A stretch of DNA of 64,000 bases from Sesamum alatum (taxonomy: Eukaryota; Streptophyta; Magnoliopsida; Lamiales; Pedaliaceae), in the NCBI GenBank assembly GCA_034509735.1, contig JACGWO010000003.1:5952001-6016000 (forward strand), written 5' to 3'. The notes under the pieces were generated by a model, which did no database searches, had not been told where the DNA came from, and saw only the letters and a list, made by a program, of their open reading frames with translations. The number at the start of each line of letters is the position of its first letter. Within the stretch, counting starts at the first letter, position 1. The translations under genes and the position numbers were made by a program. Below are positions 34,706 to 47,266 of this stretch, piece after piece.

Positions 34706-36937
34706 TGAAGGACAAGCGGATCCGCCCGGGAGCGCGAGCGGAAAGGAGAAAAGCGAGAAATGGTGCGTAAATTTAAATCTAATTTAAATAAACGAATCTC
34801 AAGGGGTGTACCCTTGGGTGCTCAACCGGGAGTTCGATGTAGAATGTGTAAATATTGGAAACATATGTTTAAACACATGGGGCATAGATATATACAATAA
34901 ATAAATCAAAGCGTAAGGAGACTGTTACCTTCGATTGTTTAGCGTATGCTCCCGGCTACTTGCGTTGTTCCTTCTCCGGAATGCTCACGAAATCCAAACG
35001 TATGGATTCTCCAAAGGTGATCCACACCACACAGGAAGAAACACACATTCTTCTTGCTAGAAAAGAACGGGTCTAAGAAGGAATCGGTTTAAGAGAAGAA
35101 CACTGTGAATTAGTGCTCTCTTAAACTTACTTTGTTCTTCTTCTTGATTCAAAATCAAGTGAAGAACACAAGTGTGAGAAAGGGAGAGAGGCCGAGAGTT
35201 GAGAGAGAGGAGAGGGGATCCGACAATTGTCTTCTCTTTTTCCTAGAAAAAGATGAATAATGAATCACTTATGCTTGGTGTTGTATATTCTAATATATAT
35301 ACATAATTAATGTGATTATTGGAATGTGTCTAGGTTCATCCAAGGATGTCTAGATTCACTACAATCAATCACCATCAATTTTTCAATCAAGCCTACAAAA
35401 ATTTATGGTATGATCAAATCATACCAAAAGGGAAGAGCTTGATTGGAGTTGATTTGTCTCTTTGCAAAAGATATAAGTCAACATACCACCTAGCATGAAA
35501 CATGGCTGATTTTGCTTCCTCCAAGGGAGCATCTTGGCCATGTCTAATTTAGGGAAGAAGTCCAACTTCTTCCTATTCCAAAATAGGAATTATTTCTCCT
35601 CTCGGGTAAAATTTAACGAACCGGGTTTTGTCGTAATCCAATTACGATGAACCCAACATTAAATCAATTTAATGTCCATTTAAATTATTCCCGTTGATCT
35701 TTTTAATCCAATTAAAAGATCCAACGTCTCAATGTCTCAACTTTCCATATTTAATCGACAATCCAATTTACCGATTAAATGAAAGCCCGATACAATATCG
35801 GCCCATCCATCCAATCGACTTTCCCTTAAGTAATCCAATTAATTATTTATCGTTCGAGATTGACTCCAAGTCGATCTCTCAACCTCCTCGGTGATTTGTG
35901 TTTGACCCTTTAGGTTCACTCTCAGCTAGACTTGGGCCCGTGTCCCATTGGGCCCCGTTAGCATGGGTGGCCGTCTAGCAACGGTTCATGGCACTAGAGA
36001 CTAGGTGAATTGGCGTGAACATTTAGGCACCGGTTCCGTACGGGTATGATCCTTCCGTCTACTGTCTCCCGGCCTTAGTCTAGGGTATGAAATTGGGCGT
36101 CGGTTCCCATCCTTGACTAGACATCTATGCTTAATACTTGAGACCACGTATGCTTCATTGTGTCGACACAGGAAACCATTCCCTGTTCGACCAACCACTG
36201 TGGCCACAGCTTCAAATAGCATGAACGTGTTTCCGAGTGCATAGGAGATACCTCTGTCACATACTGACAGAGGACGGATCCTCTTCTTGGAATCCACCGT
36301 CCTTGCTACGCATTCCGACTGCACTGGACAAGGCTTATGATGATCATCTTACAGAATGATCACCTCTCGCCAGATCCAAGATACAGCCATCCTGTGCACG
36401 CGACTGCCATGATTCCTCAAGTCTGAGGATTACTCCCGTACTATCGGAACTAGGGAAAACCAATCATACCGACCAAGCCTTTAAAGCTTCCATATGATGA
36501 TCCCTGCGAGTCAGTCCAGTCGGCTCGACCCCAGTCGACCAACCCATCAAGATCGTGTAGGCATCCCACGCCTGTCGCCGATGAAACATGACACTCATCC
36601 AATAAACACGACTCTTTAAGTCTCAATAGGACTCTCGATGCCCTGTCTCGAGATCCTCGACTTGGAACGTTTCAGAACCAACTCTTAATCAGTTGGTTTC
36701 ATGACCACCATCCAATGCGTGGCCCAACTGCACGAGTTGTTAACCATGGTCTGTGGGATTTGTTGCGGTATAAGTTAAACTCCATTTTAACAAATGTGAA
36801 ATGAGCGCAACAAAGTAAACACCAGAAGTGACAAATACACATTTTATTCATCATATAATAATATTACTTTTACATCAAGTTGTCGAATAGGTTACAAATT
36901 TCCATACCTATTGGTTTTCTGGTCACCTATTCTAACA
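34706..36937 (-). repeat. D1 3' LTR
   Basis: 2232 bp from TGAAGGACAAGC to TTCTAACA, followed by ATCTCCCACTTGACC. The promoter region resembles B LTRs (GTCTAGGTTCATCCAAGGATG near 35325) and lacks the W-box cluster of A and C. The conserved U3 module with CCATGGGTGGCC-like sequence lies near 35960-36005. Confidence 0.92.
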
Positions 36938-36949
36938 ATCTCCCACTTG

Positions 36950-37929
36950 ACCTAAAGCCAATCACCCATTGACCTCAAACCTCTTATCCAGATGGTGAGT
37001 ATGAGTACCTTGCGACATGGGCTTAACAAGTGGATCTGCTATGTTTTCTGTAGAGCTGACTCGGTCCAACCGAAGTCACTCCTTGCTACCCATCTCTCTA
37101 AGCAGATGGTAGCGTCTAAGATTATGCTTGGATCGTGATGTGATCTCGGTTCCTTTGCTTGCGCTATAGCCCCGTTGTTATCGCAGAAGATAACCACTGG
37201 CTCAGCGATGCTAGGTACACCCAACTCTTGGATATAGCTCTTCATCCATACCGCCTCCTTAGCAGCTTCTGAAGCTGCTATGTATTCAGACTCTGTGGTG
37301 GAGTCCGCCGTGGTAGCCTGCTTGGAACTCTTCCAAGCAACCACGCCACCATTAAGTCTGAACACATAACTAGACTTAGACTTGGCATCATCGTCATCCG
37401 ACTGGAAGCTAGCGTCGCTATAGCCTTCCAGTATCAACTCTCCACCGCCGTAGATCAAGAACATGTCCTTAGTCCTTTTCAGGTACTTCAGGATAGTCTT
37501 GACTGATCTCCAGTGTGCCTCCCAGGCACACGACTGATATCGACTTGTTACGCTCAAAGCGAAAGCCACATCAGGTCTAGTGCACTAAACAACATACTGT
37601 ATGCTGCCTACGGCTGAAGCATAGGGGATGTCCAACATCCTTTTAAGCTCCTCATCAGTCTTAGGAGACTGCTTCTTGGATAACTTAATTCCATGCCTCA
37701 TAGGAAGGAATCCTCCTTTTGAGTTCTCCATCTTGAATCTCTTCAAGACTTTCTGAATATACGAGGACTGGGCCATTCCTAACATCCTTCTAGATTTATC
37801 CCTGTACATCTTGATGCCAAGGATGTAGGATGCCTCGCCCATATCCTTCATGGAGAATTGCATTGCCAACCAAGCTTTAGTGGTACCTAACATCTTAGCA
37901 TCATTCCCAATGAGCAAGATGTCATCCAC
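36950..37929 (-). pseudogene. D1 RNase H and RT C-terminal half
   Basis: Two frames cover this region. At 37585-37929 is MDDILLIGNDAKMLGTTKAW through the RT connection (GFLPMRHGIKLSKKQ, YASAVGSIQYVV). At 37039-37569 is RNase H (SDASFQSDDDD, EYIAASEAAKEAVW, FCDNNGAIAQAKEPRSHH). A stop near 37585 and a frameshift near 37100 break the polyprotein, and the terminus near the polypurine tract is out of frame. Divergence from A5 is clear but all motifs are recognisable. Catalytic acidic residues of RNase H are present. Confidence 0.85.
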
Positions 37930-38886
37930 TTAAAGTACCAGAAACGCAACTGAGCTCCCACTAATCTTCTTGTATAAACAAGGATCGGACTCATTCTTGA
38001 TGAAATAATATCCCCGTATGACTTCATCGAAACGTATGTTCCAGCTTCAGGAAGCTTGTTTGAGGTCATAGATGGACCTTTGGAGACGGCAGACCTTCTG
38101 CTCTTCTCCACCAGTTGTGAAACCTTACGGTTGATCCATATAGATCTCTTCCTCTACGAAACCATTGAGGATGGCCGTTTTCACGTCCATATGCCATATT
38201 TCATAGTCATACCATGCTGCTATGGCAAGCAGTATCCGAATGGACTTGGCCATTGCTACGGGCGAGTAGGTTTCCTCAAAATCGACCTCAGGTCGCTAAG
38301 TGTAACCTTTCGCCACAAACCTGGCTTTGAAGGTTGTAACCTCCCCGTCAGCTCCAAGCTTACGTTTGTAGACCCATTTACACCCTACGGGTTTTATCCC
38401 TTTGGGTGGGTCTACTAGGGTCCAAACCTTGTTTATACCCATCGAGTCCATCTCGGATTTCATGGCCTCAAGCCACTTATCCGAATCGATGTCCGAAATT
38501 GCTTCTCGATACGTCTTTGGATCATTATCCAACTGACCGGTCAGGCCCAGAAATCCATACCTATCAGGTGCATGGGATACTCTGGCCGACCTGCGGAGGA
38601 CAGGAACAATATCAGTGGGAACTACTGGCTCAGATGTCACTGCTGCCTCATGGGGTGCCTCACTTGATTCCTCAAGGAGCACCTCATCGCGTCGACTATC
38701 CAATGGAAAACCCTTTTCCAAGAACACTGCGTTTCGCGAGACAAAAACCTTTTGCTCGGAGGGATCATAGAAATAATACCCCGCAATTTCTTTTAGATAG
38801 CCGATGAGCCTGCATAAACTAGACTTTGAGTCCAGTTTATCTCCCACTAATCTCTTGACATATGCGGGGCAAACCCACACTTTCAA
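37930..38886 (-). pseudogene. D1 integrase C-terminus and RT N-terminal half
   Basis: The frame at 38296-38886 reads from the integrase C-terminal domain (KVWVCPAYVKRLVGDKLDSK, then EQKVFVSRNAVFLEKGFP) through a linker into RT (KSEMDSMGINKVWTLVDPPK, GCKWVYKRKLGADGEVTTFK). After GYT at 38296 frameshifts begin, and the RT fingers and palm continue in other phases to 37930. Equivalent regions in A5 are one uninterrupted frame. Confidence 0.83.
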
Positions 38887-39663
38887 GTATTTGTAGGAGG
38901 CAGGCTTGCCATGCCATATCTCATATGGCGTTTGGGATACCTTTTAGATGGCGCCAAGTTGAAAACTTTGGCCGCCGTCTCAAGAGCGTATCCCCAGAAG
39001 GAAAGGGGAAGTTCGGTGAAACTCATCATGGATCGGACCATGTCGAACAAGGTCCGATTCCTCCTTTCAGACACACCATTAAGCTGTGGTGTTCAAGGAG
39101 GGGTCCACTGAGAGAGAATCCCATTCTCTTTTAGATAATCAGTAAACTCTCCACTTAAATACTCTCCACCTCGGTCCGACCGAAGGGCTTTGATCTTTCG
39201 ACCGGTTTTGGTTCTCTACTTCATGTCTGTATTCCTTAAACCTTCCAAAGGCTTCAGACTTGTACCTCATCAGGTAAACATAACCATACGGAGAGTGATC
39301 ATCGGTAAAGGTTATGAAGTACGAGTACCCACCTCTAGCCTGAGCATTCAGTGGGCCACAGACATCCGTATGGATCAAATCCAACAGACTACTGGCTAGC
39401 GTGCTTTGTCCAACAAAGGGTTTCTTGGTCATCTTTCCCTTCAAACAGGATTCGCAGGTCGATAGGTTGTCCAAATCGTCTATTTCCAGACTCTTTGAGT
39501 CCAACAACCTTCTTATCCTATCTTTAGAGATATGACCTAACCTCGCATGTCATATCTGTGCGTTATTATGATCATCACGTTTTCGTTTGTGTTTCGCGGT
39601 TATAATCCAATTATACCATTGAACACAAACATACCTAGATTGGAGAGGAGTTGTGGGCACTCT
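38887..39663 (-). pseudogene. D1 integrase core and zinc domain
   Basis: Integrase pieces include CESCLKGKMTKKPFVGQ (second half of the HHCC zinc domain), HTDVCGPL with the first core Asp, FITFTDDHSPYGYVYLMRYK, and SERRNRTLFDMVRSMMSFTE with the core Glu. Frameshifts separate the second Asp region from the Glu region. Left of the nested LTR the sequence runs from the HH part of the zinc domain almost directly to the gag knuckle flank, omitting about 430 bases that encode protease in A5. Confidence 0.83.
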
Positions 39664-41641
39664 TGTTAGAATAGGTGACCATGTAAGCCAATTTTGGCAG
39701 GAATATGTAACTTATGTCTAGACAATTTCATGTGTTTGATAAAACATTTATGAATAAAGAAGTGAAAATTCATATGGCAACACTTTGTTTACGTTCACTT
39801 ATATCTGCTATTACATATCTGTTCACTACGCAAACAAAGCCCACGGACTGAGAATCGATTTCGGGGACTGGGACTACGCTTGGAGGTAGGTCCATGAAAT
39901 CAGTCTTAATGAATCAGTCCGAAAATCTACAAGTCAAGGAATCTCGAAAATGGGTACCGGGATTCCCTTTGAGACTTGCACTAAGCATCTGCTGTCGTAT
40001 TTCATCGACGGGTGACGAAGGTCGTCTAAGCAGTGTTAGTGGGTCAGCATGCTAGGAAGCAGCTGACTGAGGTGACTCGCGGGAACCGTCTTACGGAGGA
40101 CCTTGAGTATGGTCAGCAAGGTATGACGTGTATTCCCGATTCCAACGGTACAGGTCAAGTCCTTTGACTTGAGGAACTGCTGAGTTTACCTGTACATCAT
40201 GTCTGTATCTTAGATATAGTGAGAGATTGTCAAAATAATCTTGGGTAGTCATAAGCCATGTCTAGTGCAGCTCGGGTGTACAGAGTGACAGTAGTTTCCA
40301 AGAAAGGATCTGTCTCCTGTCAAAAGGCATTGACAGTTGAGTCTCATGAATGCTCTGTGTCTTGTCCCTAAAATCTGTGGCCACAGTAACTGAACAGAAT
40401 GGAAGGTTTCCCTTGCGGTGTTCAGTAAGGACAGACCGACACTTAGGTCCAAAATGGGTACCTGCATTTTCCGTGCCCTAGACTCTAAGTGACGAGACCG
40501 AAGACAGAAGGACAAGTGTACTGTTAGAGCCTAAATGTTCATCCCCGATTATTTCACCTAGTCTCTAGTGCCATGGACCGTTGCTAGATGGCCACCCATG
40601 GTAACGGACGGATTCTAGAAATCTGACCAAGTCTAGCTGAAAGGTGAACCTAAAGAGTAACACACTATCCACACACACTTAGTATTTAATTTGGAATTAA
40701 ATATTGGAGTAAAGGAATGATTTAAATTGGATTTAATCGGGTCCTATATTTTCTTGGAGAAATAAATTCCTTCTATTTGATAAAGAGAATTAAATTAATA
40801 AATTGGATTTATTAAGGGAATTAATTTAATGGGCCTAGAATAAATATTAATAATTATTTATTATATTTATTTGGCCTTTTGGAATATTTAATAGGATTTA
40901 AATATTCCATTAAATTAAATTAATGGTTGAGATTTAATGGGAGAGATCAAAGGCTAGGATTGAATTTGACAAGGTCAAATTCTACTTTGACTAGGATTTT
41001 GACCTAGTCAAATTAAGCTTCTAAAGAGGTGGAGTTTAAAGAGGATTAAACTCTTCCTCTATATATACCCCTAGCCTTGCACCTTTTGAAGGATGATGAA
41101 ATTCCAACACACGCACAACACACACTCGTCTCTCTCCCTCTTACCTCTCGTCCGCCCCCTCTCTCTCTACAAGAAATATATTTTCTTGTTCTTTTGTTCT
41201 TGGAACACTACAACATTGATGAATCAATACCATTAATTCATAACTTCTTGTTGATTCATCCACTCCAAAAAAATCATACTTGTTCGTTGCTAGCACGACG
41301 TGCAAGATACGTGGGTGGATCGTGTGTCACGATTTGGAGGGTCTCAAGAACGAGATCTTGGTGCAAAACGGGGAACAACGCGTGTAGCCGTTCAAGACGA
41401 AAACGACAATGGGTAGGTCTCATTTTAATTTTTTCGTCTCTTTTATTTTTTCTCCCTATGGCCTCCATGACAATTGCATGTTCTTTATATCATGAGATAC
41501 ACCGAACACCCGGGAATCTCAAGGGTACACCCCTTGAGCGTGTTCTTTATTTATTAAAGCATGCTTTAAATTTTCGTATTTTATTTTATACCGCGCTTCC
41601 GCCTTCGCGCAATTTCCCGGGACGATCCACAATTCCTTTCA
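39664..41641 (+). repeat. Solo A-type LTR (A4) inside D1
   Basis: 1978-bp LTR in plus orientation from TGTTAGAATAGG to TCCTTTCA. A perfect target duplication, ACTCT, lies at 39659-39663 and 41642-41646. A TATATATA box lies at 41060-41067, with TTGAC motifs in both orientations at about 40965-41010. Solo state: D1 gag sequence resumes immediately. Confidence 0.94.
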
Positions 41642-42427
41642 ACTCTCTCTTCCAATGTCCCTTCCCTTGGCAATGCATGCAGACATCATTTGCCTTGGAT
41701 CGCTGAGAACCATAGGCCTTCCCTTTCCCTTTGCTCGGTCCAACCGGAGCAACGGGGACGCCCGGAGCACGAGCAGGGGCCGCAACCGTCTTCCCATTGC
41801 CCTTCTTCCTCTTCCAACATCCGGCCCTCTTGTCATTCGCCTTGGAGGTCGAAGCCTCTCGTATCAATACCGCCGACGCCGACTTGTGGATCGTTGCCTC
41901 GTATTGGACCAGCATGTTGATCGACTCATGAATAGACTTCTCAAGTCCGTTCATGTTGTAGTTTATAACAAACGGGTCATAGGATGGAGGAAGCGACTGG
42001 AGGATCACGTCAATGTACGTGTCATTGTTAAGCCCAGATTTAAGGTCCTCGAGTTTCTCCACTGGGGAGAGCATCTTGACCCCATGACTTTGTACAGATG
42101 CTCCTTCAGCAAGCTTGGTGCTAAAGAATGCTTTTGTGGCGTCATATCTAATATGCCTATCCGGAACCGCATAAACCTCGTTCATGCCGAGCATTATGGC
42201 GGAGACGTTGTCCAGCCTCTCATACTGCTTCTGGATGTCGTTAGACATCGAAGCCAGTATGATACTGCTTACTTTCCGGTTGTCCTCATGCCATTTCTCG
42301 AACATCAAACATTCTTCAGGCGTGGACCCCTCCGGTAAGTCGCTTGGTGGTGGCTCGTCCAGTCCGAGTAGTGCGTTACGTTGAATTTGTTAGTCTCGAG
42401 AATCATGGTTAATGGGTTCTTAGACAT
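41642..42427 (-). pseudogene. D1 gag
   Basis: A long frame (from 42308 leftwards) encodes capsid-like sequence (FEKWHEDNRKVSSIILASMS, SHGVKMLSPVEKLEDLKSGL, INMLVQYEATIHKSAS), a basic linker, and one CCHC knuckle (CMHCQGKGHWKRE) whose last Cys falls near the ACTCT duplication. The start codon complement is at 42425-42427. About 60 bases are deleted just after it and shift the frame, so the N-terminus does not connect. The protein is truncated by the nested LTR at the knuckle. Confidence 0.86.
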
Positions 42428-44214
42428 ATCTACATTAATGAAAATGTAAAGCAGAAATTAGCAGATGATGGTAATGTTATTGTTCAAGTTGAAGACTTGG
42501 TCTTTTAGTCTTTAACCCTCCCACTATTTATACGAAAGTCCGCCACTCTCAAGCGGAGTTTCGGGAAACCATTTCCTAGTGGGCTTGGGATCCACAAGCG
42601 TAATCTCCATGCCCCGCTTTTACGATTCACATAAAGAAGACCTCGTGGGAGATATCCAATATCATTCTCATCCAATGAGATTCCCAAGATATTTTGCCTC
42701 ACCTATTCGCATGGTTCTGAGGACTCCAAGCGAACTATGTTACTCAGTGTTGGGCCCGACCCATCAACCAAATCATGCCTCAAATTGTCGCCCCCCACGA
42801 CTTGTGAGACAGGGAAACAACAAGCACAGTCTTTTTGTTCACAACAATGGTGCAGCTTTCCCCTAGTCCAAGTGTGCCACGACTCATGAGACCACACTTG
42901 GGTAGTGGTAGCTTCCTCACCACATTGCTGTGGATGGAAGGCTCGGACAGATCAAAATGTCATTTTGATCCAAGTCCGTTCTGGGCCTAATATTTAATTT
43001 GGTCCAACCAAATGAGAGTTTAAGTGTGACTGACACCTCATCACATTATGGTGTTTTAGCATGCATAAATATCCAATATTTAAAGCGATGAATAAATACA
43101 CCGCATGCATAAAACATAGCCTACCCCTGTTAGGATGATCACAAGCCCAACCTATGCGACCCATTGAACCCGCAGTGAGTCTATGGTCTGTCTAGGGTGG
43201 TCCTAAATTATTACAATAATAATATACCCATTGTCATTCCAATGGGCCTTGAAGTGGTTCTTGTTTCACGCCTTGATGCTTCTCCTTGGGGTCTCCGACT
43301 CCAATTGCTTGTTAAAATTAAAACCTCACCAATCCTATCTCCTCTTATTACAACTGAAAGTAATACATTTGTAATAAAGAAAGCAAGCCTTAACATCATG
43401 AGGCTGAAAATACGGGAGATGATAGTCCCAAAAACAAGAGGCACGCACAGGCCCCACCCAACAGAAAATAAATGATCATATACTCATCCATACATAAGGT
43501 TTAGGGCTCTTGTGATCATCCCATGTTGATTCCATCAACTCACATAACATAATTATTCCAAATAATCATGCATAAAATCAATGGATATTCCAAATACCCA
43601 AGTGATGTCCAATATCACAAAAGCATAAACATACAAATAACATGCAAAATTCAAATTTCAAATTTAATGTTAATTTTAAACGATGCATCCAATGCATGTA
43701 TTAATCCCAAATTAATTAAGCAAATTTAATTCAAGGAATAATCCAATTATTCGAAAATCAAAAATGCAAAATTAAAATATTTTCAGAATATTGTGCAGAA
43801 AATAAAGAAAATCAAATTTTCCGGAAAACGTCGAAAAAACAGCACAAAACGGCCCAGCCGTTGTGCCGGCCGGCCACCCGCGCGCAGAGGGCAGCGCGCG
43901 CGCAGGCAGCAAGCCTGCGCGCCCTTCGCGCGTGCGCTCTGTGCCGTTTTTCACTTGAAAATCATTCACATGATTTTGTATTTTTTTTTATTCAACATCC
44001 CTTTTTCAGCACAATAACTGTAAAAATTTTTCTTAAAATAAGCATGCAATTTTAGATCCAATCTAATAAAAATAAACATGCCAAAGTCCATCAAATTCAA
44101 ACATTTGAATCATCATATTATTCATACATTTATATAATCTAACATGCAAATAAAGCCATAAAAGCAAGTAGATCATGCCAAGCACATAGATCTATGCCCC
44201 TTACATCGAACCGG
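42428..44214 (-). other. D1 leader
   Basis: 1.8 kb without a gene. Two copies of the leader palindrome are each one base off (CACGACTTGTG at 42796-42806, CACGACTCATG at 42878-42888). The hairpin near 43155-43175 is disrupted. A short GC-rich block lies at about 43852-43945. The remainder is AT-rich. Confidence 0.75.
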
Positions 44215-44226
44215 GCTCTGATACCA
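44215..44226 (-). other. D1 primer-binding site
   Basis: Complement of TGGTATCAGAGC, two bases inside the 5' LTR, for initiator tRNA-Met. Confidence 0.92.
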
Positions 44227-44228
44227 CT

Positions 44229-46346
44229 TGAAGGACAAGCGGATTCGCCCGGGAACGCGAGCGGAAGCGAGAAAAGCGAAAAATGGTGCGTAAATTTAAA
44301 TCGAATTTAAATAAATGAATCCCAAGGGGTGTACCCTTGGGTGCTCAATTGGGCGTTCGATGTAGGATGTGTAAATATTGGAAACATATATTTAAACACA
44401 TAGGGCATAGATATATACAATAAATCAATCAAAGCGTAAGGAGACCGTTACCTTCGATTGTTTAGCGTATGCTCCCGGCTACTTGCGTTGTTCCTTCTCC
44501 GGAATGCTCACGAAATAAAAACGTATGCATTCTCCAAAGGTGATCGACACCACACCGGAAGAAGCACACGTTCTTCTTGCTAGAAAAGAACGGGTCTAAG
44601 AAGGAATTGGTTTAAGAGAAGAACACTATGAATTAGTGCTCTCTTAAACTTACTTTGTTCTTCTTCTTGATTCAAAATCAAGTGAAGAACACAAGTGTGA
44701 GAGAGGGAGAGAGACCGAGAGTTGAGAGAGAGGAGAGGGGATCCGAAAATTGTCTTATCTTTTTCCTAGAAAAAGATGAATAATGAATCACTTATGCTTG
44801 GTGTTGTATATTCTAATATATATACATAATTAATGTGATTATTGGAATGTGTCTAGGTTCATCCAAGGATGTCTAAATTCATTCCAATCAATCACCATCA
44901 ATTCTTCAATCAAGCCTACCAAAATTTATGGTATGATCAAATCATACCAAAAGGGAAGAGCTTGATTGGAGTTGATTTGTCTCTTTGCAAAAGAGATAAG
45001 TCAACATACCACCTAGCATGAAACATGGCTGGTTTTGCTTCCTCCAAGGGAGCATATCGGCCATGTTTAATTTAGGGAAGAAGTCCAACTTTTTCCTATT
45101 CCAAAATAGGAATTATTTCTCCTCTCGGGTAAAATTTAAACGAACCGGGTTTTGTCGTAATCTAATTACGACGAACCCAACATTAAATCCAATTTAATGT
45201 CCATTTAAATTATTCCCATTGATCTTTTCATCCAATTAAAAGATCCAACGTCTCAATGTCTTAACTTTCCATATTTAATCGAAAATCCAATTTACCAATT
45301 AAATGAAAGTCCGATACAATATCGGCCCGTCCATCCAATGGATTTACCAATTATATGGCCCGTTACCATGGGTGGCCGTCTAGCAACGATTCATGGCACT
45401 AGAGATTAGGTGAATTGGCATGAACATTTAGGCGCCGATTCCGTACGTGTACGATCCTTCTGTCTACCATCTCCCGGCTTTAGTCTAGGGTATGAAATTG
45501 GGTGTCGGTTCCCATCCTTGACTAGACATCTATGCTTAATACTCGAGACCACTTATGCTTCATTGTGTCAACACAGAAAACCATTCCCTGTTCGACCAAC
45601 CACTGTGGCCACAACTTCAAATAGCATGAACGTGTCTCCGAGTGCATAGGAGATACCTCTGTCACATACTGACAGGGGACAGATCCTCTTTTTGGAATCC
45701 ACCGTCCTCGCTACACATTCCGACTATACTGGACAAGGCTTATGGTGATCATCTTATAGAATGATCACCTCTCGCCAGATCCAAGATACAGTCGTCCTGT
45801 GCACGCGACTGCCATGATTGCTCAAGCCTGAGGATTACTCCCGTACTATCGGAACCGGGAAAAACCAATCATACCGACCAAGCCTCCAAGGCTTCCATAT
45901 GATGATCCCCGCGAGTCAGTCCAGTCGGCTCAACCCCAGTCGACAAACCCATCAAGATCGTGTAGGCGTCCCACGCTTGTCGCCGATGAAACATGGCACT
46001 CATCCAATAAACACGACTCTTGCCGCAAGTCTTAATAGGACTCTCGATGCTTTATCTCGAGATCCTCTACTTGGAACGTTTCAGACCCAACTCTTAATCA
46101 GTTGGTTTCATGACCACCATCCAATGCGTGGCCCAACTGCACGAGTTGTTAACCATGGTCTGTGGGCTTTGTTGCGATATAAGTTAAACACCATTTTAAC
46201 AAATATGAAATGAGCGCAACAAAGTAAACACCAGAAGTGACAAATACTCATTTTATTCATCACATAATAATATTACATATACATCAAGTTGTGGAATAGG
46301 TTACAAATTGCCAAACCTATTTGCTTTCTGGTCACCTATTCTTACA
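44229..46346 (-). repeat. D1 5' LTR
   Basis: 2118-bp partner of 34706-36937. It ends TTCTTACA (one base off the usual TTCTAACA) and is about 115 bp shorter, mainly through a deletion near 45340 just before the conserved U3 module. Substitutions suggest roughly 94% identity by eye. Confidence 0.92.
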
Positions 46347-46858
46347 CCGTTCACAGGTTATGAACAACTGGTATCCAATACCAAAGAACAAATTAGTGAT
46401 CGTGTTGATACTCAATTCAAATGTCACCTTCATTGGAGAGGGGCTTTAGGAAACTCCCTGTTCCAATATCACTTTTTTCGCAGTTAATGCAAACATCATT
46501 CGGAACCTTTGACTGCTGAACCCTCTTCCTCTTTCCTTTAGCCCCGCCCAACGGTGTAACAGGAGCACTCAAAGTGCTGGCAGCGGCTGATGTTGTTTGA
46601 GCCTTTTTCCTCTTCCTCCGTCCGACACCCTTGCCTTTCGCTTCAAAGGTCGAAGCCTCCTCACTAGTACCATCGGCGCAGATTTTTCAATCGTTGCCTC
46701 GTACTGGACCAACATTTTTATCAACTCATGAAGGACTTTCTCAAGCCCATTCATGTTGTAGTTGACTATAAATGGGTTGAGTGAAGGGAGAAGAGATTGA
46801 AGGATCACATTGATGTACATCACTCTTTCGAGATCAGCTTGGAGGTCTTTCGAGATCA
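46347..46858 (-). pseudogene. B0 relic, segment 5 (protease start and gag)
   Basis: Continues segment 4 after the CCGTT duplication. The protease remnant at 46370-46383 has the same one-base loss as B2 and C1. From 46569 to 46859 a readable gag segment remains (DVILQSLLPS-like, FIVNYNMNGLEKVLHELIKM, VQYEATIEKSAP). It is cut off abruptly at about 46858, where a C-type LTR fragment begins. The gag start and leader of B0 are missing. Confidence 0.83.
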
Positions 46859-47266
46859 CCCGCGAGTCATCTCAGTCAGCACGCACCTAGCTGGCTGACC
46901 CACTAATACTGCATGGACGAGCCTCGTCACTTGTCGATGAAATGCGACTGTAGATGCTTAGTGCAAGTCTCAAATAGATTCTCGATGTCCTGTCTCGAGA
47001 TTCCTTGACTTGGAGTATTTCAGACTGATCCAACAAACTGATTTCATGAACCTACCATCCAATGCGCAGTTCTAGTTTCCTGGAATGTTATTTTAGTCTG
47101 TGGGCATTTGTTGTGACATCGAAACAATGCAAGCAGTAAGTACAACAAACTCATGCCTATGATGAATCCTTACGACATTCATTACATAATATTAATTGTT
47201 CAAAGATTGACGAATGGTTTCTCAGATAAGCCAACCACATTGACTTTTTGGTCACCTATTCTAACA
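46859..47266 (-). repeat. C-type LTR fragment
   Basis: About 400 bases matching the U3-side end of C1 LTRs (compare 26254-26656), ending TTCTAACA at 47266. The rest was lost in a deletion that fused it to B0 gag. The sequence after it is pol relic with no polypurine tract, so it is a truncated solo LTR or a solo-like remnant. Confidence 0.82.

Larger units (their letters stand above)
34706..46346 (-). mobile_element. D1: D-type copia element lacking protease, with a nested solo LTR
   Basis: This minus-oriented element has LTRs at 34706-36937 and 44229-46346, a polypurine tract at 36938, a primer site at 44215-44226 and a moderately preserved pol. The target copies are CCATT (34701-34705) and CCGTT (46347-46351), one mismatch. 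Its gag and integrase are split by a solo A LTR. When that is removed, the gag knuckle region joins the integrase zinc region directly, so protease is absent. It resides in B0. Confidence 0.91.

Noticed and set aside
41655..42338. 227-residue plus-strand frame opposite D1 gag
   Set aside because: It mirrors the gag reading frame and contains no recognisable domain.
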